Source of the DNA: Orientallactaga sibirica
Taxonomy: Eukaryota; Chordata; Mammalia; Rodentia; Dipodidae
Direction of reading: 5' to 3'
Assembly (NCBI GenBank): GCA_036365145.1
Contig: JAEOAD010000052.1
Span: 15,742,501-15,806,500 of the forward strand
DNA length: 64,000 bases
Part shown: piece after piece, positions 24,170 to 34,600 of the stretch
How the letters are laid out: every line of letters starts with the position of its first letter
Position numbering within the stretch: position 1 is the first letter of the stretch
The notes under the pieces: generated by a model
The model's database searches: none
What the model saw: only the letters and a program-made list of their open reading frames with translations
What the model was told of the DNA's origin: nothing
Program-made: the position numbers and the translations under genes

Positions 24170-25115
24170 TTGGAAAATGGCTCACTGTTAAACTGCTTGC
24201 CTACAAAGCCAAAGAACCCAAGTTCGATTCCCCAGTACCTATGTAAACCAGATGCACAAGGTGGCACATTAGTGTCTGGATTTTGTTTGCAGTGGCTAGA
24301 GGCCCTGGCACACCCATTCACTCTCTATCTACCTGTCTCTTTTTCAAATAAATACATAAATAATTTATTTTTAAGTTTTCAAGGCTAACCTGGAATTTGC
24401 TACATAGTCTCAGGGTATCCTAGAACTCACGGCAATCCTATCTCTGCCTCCCAAGTGCTGGGATTAAAAATGTGCATCAGGGCTGGAGAGATGGTTTAGC
24501 GGTTAAGGTGCCTGCCTCCTAAGCCTAAGAATGCTGGTTCCAATCTCCAGGTCCCACGTTTAGCCAGATGCAGTGATGCAAGGGCGCAATGCCGCACTTG
24601 ACCACAAAGGGGCACACGCATCTGGATTTCATTCACAGCAGCTGAGAGACTGCTAGAACGCCCATCTCTGCCTTCCTCTCCCTCTCTCTGTGTCTCTCTC
24701 TAGAAAAAAAAAAAAAAAAGTGTGCGCCACCACAACCAGCTCAATAATTTTTTTTTTTTAAGTTAAAAGAAGGAAACAGAACAAAGAGGCCAATTGAGAG
24801 GCTGTTAACAGCTCTTTAAGCACAGAAGACTGTACTGGGGGACAACCAGGTAGAGGAATGAAAGTTTTCAAGATAGTAGGCAGAGCTGCCACATTTCAGG
24901 AGTGGGTTGGAGATGGGGGAAGGACAATGATGTTCCCCGGGGTTTTTTGTTTGTTTGTTTGGGTTTTTTTTGTCTTGTTTTGTTGTTGAGGTAGGATCTT
25001 ACTGTAGTCCAAGCTGACCTATTCACTATGTAGTCTCAGGGTGGCCTTGAACTCAAGTGATCCTCCTACCTCTGCCTCCCAAGAGCTGGGATTAGAGGTG
25101 TGCACCACCATGCTC
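24170..25115. repeat. SINE cluster with a nested insertion
   Basis: tRNA-SINE (+) at 24170-24370. A B1 (-) at 24372-24745 is interrupted by a second-subfamily tRNA-SINE (+) at about 24479-24717; TGTGC appears on both sides. Unique sequence runs 24746-24935, then B1 (-) 24940-25115. Confidence 0.75.
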
Positions 25116-26175
25116 CGCTTGCCTCTGGGTTTCTAATAGCATAATCACAGGTGTGTCCATCCCTGGGACCCAGAAAACAAAGGAAGGAAGGTTTGAGGAG
25201 GAAGAGGATGCATTCAGATTCAGCCATGCCAGCCTTGAATGTTGGTAGGTATTCTGTATCTCTGTCTGCATCCATTAATCAGAGGGCAAACTAGTGGCTA
25301 AAGTTAGTTACACCTTGGCAGGGAGAGACAACTCAGTGGTTAATCACATCTCCCTTGCAGTTTAGAGCTATCGCTGAATCACTTAATTTAACTCTCACAC
25401 AACAAACCACTATTTCTTCTACCCTAACTCCCTCCTGGGCCCACGCAACAACTCTGTGAAACAGCCCTCCTGAATTGTGCAAACTGCCTCCAAAAAAAGT
25501 GCCGTTGTTTATGCTGTTCCTTTGTTTCTTTTTGCTTCCGGAAGTACGCTGGTGCTTCCCTTGCCTCTGGTCTCTAGGGTAACCGCTTGTTCTTCAAAGG
25601 CACTGTCTTACAGAAGAGCAAGAGGAACAAACCTTCCCTCACGCTTCTTCTACAAGGGCATTAATCCACTCCCGAGGACAGGGCCTCCATGACTAATCCC
25701 TTCTCAAAAGCATCCAGACATGTGCAAATGGAGACCCACACCAGGCTCAAATGAGTATGGTGTCCACTTCCTAAGCTTTGGGTCTTACACACTGGAGTTA
25801 AGAGTGTGGTAGTCATCAGAATTTAGTTGTTTTTGTCTAGGTCCTTACTATGTATCTCTGGCTGGTATGGTACTTGTTATATAGACCAGACTGGCCTTGA
25901 ATTCACAGCAATCCTCCTGTCTTTGCCTCCTAAATGCTGGCATTAAAAGCGTGTGCCACCATGCCCAGCATAATTCATTTTTATTAAGACATTCAGTTTA
26001 TAATATTTTGTAAAAGCCTGGCGTGGTGGCACACGCCTTTAATCCCAGCACTTGGGAGGCAGAGGTAGGAGGTTGCCATAAGTTTGAGGCCACCCTGAAA
26101 CTCCATAGTGAATTCCAGGGCAGCCTGGGCTAGAGCGAGACCCTACCTTGAAAAAACAAAAAAACAAAAAAAAAA
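25116..26175. other. Intergenic sequence with old repeat traces
   Basis: Mostly unique. The stretch 25590-25720 resembles the MaLR remnant at 26505-26620 (shared AGAAGAGCAAGAGGAACAAA and GCTTCTTCTACAAGG). An old B1 (-) lies at 25830-25975 and a B1 (+) at 26018-26175. No gene seen. Confidence 0.5.
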
Positions 26176-26339
26176 AAGTCATGTCTGAACACTAGAATTC
26201 AAGATCAGCACTGCTGGTTCCTCGCGGGCTGTAAGGCTATGTCTGCCTGCCTTTCCTTCAGCTTCTGAAAGTGTTTATTGGCAATCTTCAGGGTTCTTTG
26301 GTAGCCAGATCTCTGCCTTATCTTCAAATGATATTTGTC

Positions 26340-27030
26340 TTCATCTGCTGGTGCTGCGATGGCAAAATTCCACAGACTGGGAAATTTATATTGCTTCAGT
26401 TCTGAAGGGTAGAAAGTCTAAGATCAAGGTGCCAACATGTTCAGCATTTGGCAATGGCCCACCATCTTTATAGATGGTGCTATTTATTTACGTGATTGGG
26501 AAGGACAGAAGAGCAAGAGGAACAAATTTGTTCTGATGCTTCTTCTACAAGGCATTAATCAACTCATGAGGGCAGACCCTCCATGAAGAATTACTTCTCA
26601 AAAGACCTCACCTTTTAATATTGCCACAATGGGAAGTAAGTTTCAAGCAAGCACCAAGATGCTGAGCCATCTTTCCAGCCCCTTGGGATTAAGTTTCAAC
26701 ACATTACTTTTGGGAGATATTCAGACCGTAGAAGTGCTTTTTTTGTGTGCCCCAATTTCCCTTTTATTTATTTATTTTTATAGTTATTTATTTTTTTTTT
26801 TTGTTTGTGTTTCAAGGTAAGGTCTTGCTCTAGCCTAGGCTGACCTAGAATTCACTATGTAGTCTCAGGATGGCCTTGAACTCACAGTGATCTTCCTTCC
26901 TCTGCCTCCTGAGTGCTGGGATTAAAGGTGTGCGACATCATGCCCAGCAATTACCCCATTTCAAAAATAAGGTCACATTCTGAAGTTTGGGGGTTACTGC
27001 TTCACATATGAATTTTTGGAGAACACAACT
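26340..27030 (-). mobile_element. MLT1-like MaLR remnant interrupted by B1
   Basis: Blocks such as CACAGACTGGGAAATTTATA, CAGTTCTGAAGG and CATATGAATTTTTGGAG, in this order, match my memory of the reverse complement of MLT1-type LTRs. A B1 (-) at 26780-26950 splits the remnant. Old and diverged. Confidence 0.5.
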
Positions 27031-27950
27031 CCTAGCGGATAGTGATGGAAACTACATGAACAGATGAACACATGAGTCCATAGGAAGTGAGGAGGGAGTT
27101 CCAAGGAACTCTGGTACATAGAGAAAACTGAGACAGGGAGGAAAAGTGGCATTGTCAAAACCAGTGATCCAAGCAAGACAGGAGTGGCCAGCAGTGTCAC
27201 CACAAGCAGGATAGGATGAGAATGGCTTGTGACTGCAATGAGTGCTGCTGCTGAAAGGCAGTGGGAGAAGCTAAAGATTCAGACATGAGGCCATTCAAAG
27301 AACAAAGTCCTAGGGCTGCGGATGAGAATGTAGTCCAGGGCCTAGACAGAGGGACACAAGTAGATAACACTGCATTTGGATCACAAAGCTATGGCTATAC
27401 AACTGCAACACCTGTGCTGGGAAACCACTGACCCCATTATCCTTACAGCGATGGTTTCTGCTGACACCCAGCCCCAACTGACTCTTTTCTGTCCTGAGCC
27501 TCTCCTCTGAATGGTCACAGTCACTGACATTTTCACTGGAAACAATAGTTTCCGCTGAGGATCACTTGACCATTACTGATAATATGAGAAGAGTTACCCA
27601 GATACACCCCATACTGTCAACACTCCACACAGTGGCCTCACCTTATCAAACCCACGTAGTGGTCACACTGGACTAACAGCAACGCAAAATACCTCTCACC
27701 GTGTTACATGTTTCTCATATCCATAATCACCCATGCTAACAGTAAGTTTCATGAGAGTTCCTGAGGCAGAGCCAGTGGCACCCACGGGATCGTAGCTAAC
27801 ATGTTTTTCATAAACACCAACATCACCATCTGTCTGCCTCTCTAGTGTATGTGTATCCCTCTCATATACACTTACCTCATAACTATATCTGTTTGTATCT
27901 GTCTGTTTTACACATACATACACACCAGCTTTACCACTCTGCGGCATCTG

Positions 27951-27957
<7 letters not shown>
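27031..27957. other. Unique sequence upstream of the CA arrays
   Basis: No gene, repeat or CpG cluster recognised. The right part (27690-27957) becomes rich in CA/CT words. Confidence 0.4.
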
Positions 27958-28006
<49 letters not shown>

Positions 28007-28282
28007 AGCAGCCTTGTGAATTTATCTGTTTCTCTTGCAGACACCAGCCTAACCAGTTTCTCTGTGTCTTTGCCTCTTTCTTAGCCATAGGCACATGCCT
28101 ATGTCTATGTCACACACATCCAGCCTGTCACCCCCCCAACACACACACAACACACATACCACACACAAGCCACGCCAATCTGTCTCCCTCACATACCCAC
28201 AGCTTCACCACTGTCCATCACACACAGCCTCACCATTGTCTCTGTCACATACATCCCGGCCTCAACACACACACACACACAC

Positions 28283-28339
<57 letters not shown>

Positions 28340-28349
28340 TACACACACA
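27958..28349 (+). repeat. (CA)n arrays upstream of CGREF1
   Basis: Two long CA runs, 27960-28003 and 28263-28349, the second broken by CG steps. Between them is CA-rich degenerate sequence with ACACACAYCC-like words. They end about 30 bp before the CpG island. Confidence 0.9.
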
Positions 28350-28379
28350 CGCCTCCATCTCGGACCCAATACCACGTCT

Positions 28380-28830
28380 GGGTGGCCTCCATCCTCCCGC
28401 GGCCCCGCAGGGAGCAAGGCACGGTGGAGCCACCGGGCCAGGTCCGGGCGGGGCGGTCTCCCTGCCTCCCTCCCTCCCTCCCTCCCACGGCGACAGGCGC
28501 TTGCTCGCTCGCTCGGGACTCTGCCCGGCCCAGGGCGGCGGCTGCAGCCAGGAGGGCGACGTGGAGCGGCCACGTGGAGCCGCCCAGGGGAGGGCGAGCC
28601 GCGGCCGCCTAGAGCGCGCACGGAGCCGGAGCCCCGCGCACCGAGCCGAGCCCCGCCGCGCGCAGGGCAGCGCCGCCGCCGCCGCAGGTGGGTGGGCTCC
28701 GGGCCTGGCGGGCTGGGCGGGCTGGCGGCCCCGACGCCCGCCGCGACGTGGGGACACCTCGCGTCTCGGGTCCTCCGCATCCCCTGCGGCTCTGGGCACC
28801 GCTGGGGAAGAGGTCACCCCTGAAAGCAGG
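28380..28830 (+). promoter_or_regulatory. CpG-island promoter and probable non-coding exon 1 of CGREF1
   Basis: CG-rich block with many CCGCC and GGGCGG words. A good donor, CCGCCGCAG followed by GTGGGTGGG, ends a candidate non-coding first exon at 28687. The assignment to CGREF1 rests on position and strand, as human CGREF1 has 5' non-coding exons far upstream of its ATG. An upstream transcript edge cannot be fixed from sequence. Confidence 0.6.
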
Positions 28831-31800
28831 TAGAGGAAGGGAGGAAACCGCCCCCTGTGGCCTCGGGTTTGATTTGATGGCCGGTCTGCCAGCGCTTCCC
28901 CCTTCTAGTATGGGGCGTGGGGTCCCGGGAAGAAAGGGAGGATGGTGCGTGTCCCTTTGGCTATATAGTTGCAGCCTTTCTTGAGGAATTCCCCCTCCCC
29001 CAGGCATGGGGCACTATGGGGATAAATCAAGCAAGAGGATTAGAGTTACATGAATTTTCCCAGCAGTCAGGATTTCCCAGAAATGGAATGGATGCCCTGT
29101 ATGGTGCTACCTTCTGTCCTGGGAAGGTTCAGTAGAGACTGAATGGCAATTTGACAAAGGGTGCTTTGAAGAAATGTATGCACTGGATAGAAAATCAGAC
29201 TGCCACATTCTGGAGTCTGAAATAGTCAAGGAGCATCTTCTGGCCCTGCCTTAACCATGCGTTATCTTATTGCACCCTCCTCATGTCGCTATGAGATAGA
29301 TGCTACCTTCTGTATTTTAAAAGTGAGCATCCCAGGCTTCCGAGAGCTTAAGTCACTCTGCCTAGACCATGTATTAGTCCAGGGACAGGATTTGAGCAAA
29401 GGTCTAAAGACTAGCCCTCCTCCTGTGTGTGAAAGTTTAAAGACATCTGAAGCACAAGGTGCTTGGAAAAGTGTATGTGCGTCTGACACGGACAACTTCA
29501 TTGAATTTTTTTTTTGGGGGGTGGTTGAGGTAGGGTCTCACTCTAGCTCAGGCTGACTTGGAATTCACTATGGTGTCTCAGGGTGGCCTCGAACTCACGG
29601 TGATCCTCCTACCTCTGCCTCCCCAGTGCTGGGATTAAAGGCGTGCGCCACCACGCCAGGCTTAAAGTTGTTTTTATGTGTTTATTTATGTGTTATTTAT
29701 TAGGATAGTTAGATTTATGCACAGTATAATTATAGTAAATGGTTGGGAATATTTTTATTTTGCAAGCAGGGGTTCAATGATAACTTTATTTCTGTTGCTT
29801 AGAATTTTTTTTTTTTTTTTTTTTTTTTTGGTTTTTGCGAGGTAGGGTCTCACTCTGGTCCAGCCTGACCTGAAATTCACTATGTAGTCTCAGGGTGGCC
29901 TCGAACTCTTGGCGATCCTCCTACCTCTGCCTCCCGAGTGCTGGGATTAAAGGTGTGTGCCACCACGCCCGGCTTAGAAAATATTTTGTAAATGCTTAAC
30001 ATGTTCATATAAACATGAACAAGTAATATTATTTCCACGTCCTTACAATCACACAGTGTTAGCCTGACTTTCTTTAAACCACAGAGGTGAGTTATTTGTA
30101 CTAAAAAAATGTGAATGCTGGAAGCATGAAGAGAATTTATACTAAAAGTCCATATGCAATGATTTTAATTTTTGAGGTAGACTACAATTAAATGCTAAGA
30201 TTCTCAGGAGGCTACCAAAACATTCCATGTTAGCAATGAAACAGGTCTAGACAAAAGCACTGAGAAAGGAAAAGTAGGAGAATCCAATATTGCTGTTTAA
30301 GCAGCACTGGTGAGATGGATCACTGGAGGGTGAGTCAAAGACACCATGATATCTGAATGCATCGATGAGGACTTTGGACTGTGATCAAAATAGGGAGCCA
30401 GTCAAGGTCTTGGAGCCGCTGGGTGTGGTGGCATACATCTATAACCCAGCACTTGGAAGGTTTTGGCAGGAGGATCAAGGTCATTTGCAGCTACTGAGTG
30501 AGTTTAAGGCTATCTCTGGTTACATGAGACCCTGGGGTATGGGGGCTTGGAGTATTGGAATTCTAGCAAAGTCCAAAGGGAAAATTATATGATGGGTTTA
30601 GCAACTACACTAGAGGCAGGGATAACAGTAAACATCACTAGTGTGTGCAAGAAGTTATTTGCTAGCCAATTAATACTTCCCATAATTTTGTAAGGTAAAA
30701 ATTATTATCTTTTACATGCAAAGTAACTAAAGTTTAGTTAGTTTGCCCCAGGTCACAGGGCAGTCTTCAGTGAAACTGAGTTTGGCTAATGCTCAAGTTC
30801 TGTTCTGTCTCTACACACATTGAATAGTTACAGATGTGAAGGACATATAGGACAGAGAGAAGGACAGTGACAGTAATTCATGTGGGGAGAGTTCAGAATC
30901 AAGTACTCCATTTTCAGGGCCCAGTGCAAAACTGATCAAAGGTTGCAAGACCGTGAAGCAGACATTAAACAAGCTGAAGGAGGAACCCTCTGAGATCAAG
31001 ACCTGTGTGACTATGCAGGTTTGGGATAGAAGATAGGAGAGCCCTGGGTCCTTCAGAATTCCTCCAGGACATAGAAGGGGTTCCCCGTACATGCTGGATG
31101 ATCCACTACTGCTTGCAGATAGTCAGGCTTCCCAGCTGCACCCCAGCATCAGGCATGCTCATGCATACCTCTGCTGAGAGCAGCTCCAGTGCTTGCCTTG
31201 CTCCTTGGAAAAATAGTATCTGATTAACTCTTTTTTTTTTTTTTTTTTTTCGAGGTAGGGTCTCACTCTAGCTCAGGCTGACCTGGAATTCACTATGTAG
31301 TCTCAGGGTGGCCTCGAACTCATGGTGATCTCCTACCTCTGCCTCCCGAGTGCTGGGATTAAAGGCGTGCACCACCACGCCTGGCCTGATTAACTCTTCA
31401 TCTCCAGCCAGGCTGTAGAAACCCTCCTTCCTTTTTATCCTTAGGCTTAACCAACAATAATATAGATATCTTCACAAGCTTCTCCTGTCTTGCTTTAGAG
31501 GTCTTCTTAGGCAGGTACCTGAAAAAACAAAACAAAACAAAACAAAACACTGCTGGCACAGTGGCTCAAACTTGTAACCCCAGCCTCCTTAGGATAAGGT
31601 AGAAGGATCATGAGTTTGAGGCCAACCTGGGCTACACGGAAGGACCCTGTCTCTATAAAACAAAAGCCAAAGCCTGGTGTGGTTGGTGGTGCATGCTTGT
31701 AATCCTGTATTCATGAGACTAAGGCAAGAGGATTGCAGCAAGTTTGAGGTCATTCTGGGCTACATAGAGAGCTCAAGGCCAGCCTGGGATGTACAACAAA

Positions 31801-34583
31801 ACTTTATTTCAGAAACAAAACCAAGCCAGGCATGGTGGCACACACCTTTAATCCCAGCACTTGGAAGGCAGAGGTAGAAGGATCATTGTGAGTTCGAGGC
31901 CAGTTTGGGACTAGAGAATTCCAGGTTAGCCTAGGCTAGAGCAAGACCCTAGCTCAAAAAACAAACAGAAAAGAAAGAAAGAAAGAAAGAAAGAAAAAAG
32001 AAAGAAAGAAAGAAAGAGAGAAAGAGAGAGAGAAAGAGAGGGAGAAAGAGAGGGAGAAAGAAAGAATCTGCCAAATAAAATAGCAACAGCAATAACTCAG
32101 TGGCTTCAAATGATAACCCTTTTTGTTTGTTTGTTTGTTTGTTTTTGTTTTTCAAGGTAGGGTCTCACTCTAGCTCAGGCTGACCTGGAATTCACTATGT
32201 AGTCTCAGGATGGCCTCGAACTCACGGTGATCCTCCCACTTCTACCTCCTGAGTGCTGGGATTAAAGGAGTGCACCACCACACCTGGCTCGATAACCCTA
32301 ATTTTGCTCACAAATGCAGTCTGGGTATTAGTGGAGAGAGCATGCTGCTTCTACTCATGCTGTTGGCTGGAGTAGCTGGAAGATTTGGGATTAGAATGGG
32401 TGAAGGTTTCTGGCTGGTGGGAAGCTAGAGGGCCCCCAGGCTTCTCTATCCTTTTGTAGTTTATTTTGTGAGAGAATGAATGACACACCATGGCCTCTTA
32501 GTGTTGCAAATGAACTCCAGGCACATATATAACTGGGGAATTGATCCTGGTACAGCAGTCTTTGCAAGCACACACCTTTAACTGCTGAGCCATCTTCCCA
32601 GGTCCCCCATGTAATTTTTTACAGTGGAGGAGAGAGAAAAGGAAAAAAGAAGAGAGAAGGGAGAGAGAGGAGAGGGTGAGAAATGAGAGACGAGGGAAAA
32701 GAGGAGAGAGGAGGAAGACAGAAGGAGAAATAGAGGTGAGAGAAAAAAAGAGAACCTGGCATTCATTTCAGTAATTCCCTGAAGACAGTCACTAAGTCCA
32801 ATTCGTATACAACAACAGGTGAAGTAGACTAGAAGAAAAGTCAGAAAATGTGTAGACGTGTTTGTCTCAGAGTGGGTAGATGAGTGGGTGGGAGGGTGCT
32901 CCCCCTTATACGCACACTGTCACTACCAGAGGTTTAGCTTTTGGAGTTCAAATGTCCTCTTCTCGAAGGCACTCCTAGGGGATGACAGCACATTCAGCTC
33001 AGATAATAAGTGTTGACAGTTCTGAGAGATTTAAATTACTCCAAGTCTCCTGTGGCCTAGGTCCTGGCCATGAACAGATGGGGAGGAGAAAGTAATTTGA
33101 GGGGCTCCAGGTGGGAAAGCCAGGAGGGGAAGGTATGTGCGAAGCCACCGCAGAGCAGTTCCCTCCCTTCCTCTCTTCTCTTCTTATCTTCCTTTTTTTT
33201 TTTTTTTTTTTTTTTGGAGGGGGTGGGGTTTCAAGGTAGGGTCTTGCTCTAGCCCAGGCCCTGTTTCAAAAGGAACGTTTTTGTTGTACAACCATATGCT
33301 TGCCTTCCCTATAGATACTCGCCTTGCTGGTCTGTGCCATCTGGTGTTTGCTATTTCCCATGTGTGGTCACTTCTGATTATTGAATCAAATATCCAAGGC
33401 AGTTTGTGAAGTTTATGAAGAGAAAAGGTTTACTTTGGTGATTTCATTCCATTGTCAGTTTGCCCTGTTGCTTTTGTGCCTGTGCTGAGACAGCTTATCC
33501 GTAGGGATAAAGCGAGTGTGTGGTGGGGCAAAACTGCTAGCCTCATGGCCAGGGTAAAACAGAAAGGCTAGGGTCCTTTGCTCTCCTTCCAGGGCATGCC
33601 TCCAATAACTGGAAGCCCTCCCATGAGGATCCAGTTCACAAACGCCCCACCCCAATAGTGTCAAGCTGGGGGCCAAACCTCTAACACATGGGCATTTTTG
33701 TCTGTTTGTTTATTTGATTTTATTTTTCAAGGTAGGGTCTTGCTCTTGTCCAGGATGAACTGCATTTCACTATGTAGTCTTATGCTGGTCTTGAACTCAT
33801 AGTAACCCTCCTGCTTCTGCCTCCCAAGTGCTGGGATTAAAGGTGTGTGCCACCATGCATGGCTCCTGGCCCCTTTTTTTTTTTTTTTTTTTGAGGTAGA
33901 GTCTCACTCTAGCCCAGGCTGATCTGGAATTCACTCTGTATTCTCAGGGTGGCCTCGAATTCACGGCAATCCTCCTACCGCTGTCTCCTGAGTGCTGGGA
34001 TTAAAGGCATGTGCCACCACTCCCAGCTTAGCCTAATATTTTTATTTATTTATTTTCAAGCAGAGAGAGAGAAAAAGAGAGAGAGAGAGTGGACATGCCA
34101 GACCTCTCTTGCCATTGCAAATGAACTCCAGATGTATGTGCCCCTTTGTGAGTCTGGCTTTATGTGGTTACTGAGGAATTGAACCCAGGCTGTCAAGCAT
34201 TGGAAGCAAGTGCCTTTAACCATTGAGCCATCTCTCCAACCCCTCAGGATTAATTTTGGGGAAAGTTCCATGGAAGGTTGCCAAGGTCCATGCATGGTCT
34301 TCCCTCAGCAGTGGTTCTTTCCCCTGGGCTTCAGACAGGGGCAAGGAGGGAAGTCATTTCTGACTGACCCTACTGATTTCTGGCATGTAGCAGATATCCC
34401 TCCCCACTGACCTGCTTATTATTAATAATAATAATATCATTATTATTATTTTGGTTTTTCAAGATAGATCTTACTCTAGCTCAGGCTGCCCTGGAATTCA
34501 CTATGTAGTCTCAGGCTGGCCTCGAACTCACTGTGATCCTCCTACCTCTGCCTCCAAGTGTGACCTGCTAATTCTGTTCCCAG
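28831..34583 (+). other. Probable CGREF1 5' intron
   Basis: About 5.8 kb without coding exons. Repeats: B1 (-) 29510-29660, B1 (-) 29805-29975, B1 (-) 31230-31385, B1-like (+) fragments 31535-31815, B1 (+) 31823-31970 with (GAAA)n 31970-32065, B1 (-) 32125-32288, diverged tRNA-SINE (-) 32450-32605, truncated B1 (-) 33190-33262, B1 (-) 33700-33865 and 33875-34030, tRNA-SINE (-) 34035-34235 and B1 (-) 34452-34560. The stretches 28831-29509, 29976-31229 and 32606-33189 are unique with no recognised feature. Confidence 0.6.
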
Positions 34584-34600
34584 CTCTAGGTCCTGGAAGT

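Noticed and set aside
28095..28823. 242-codon plus frame and overlapping minus frames across the CA array and CpG island
   Set aside because: Low-complexity CA translation continuing into GC-rich promoter sequence; no homology recognised.
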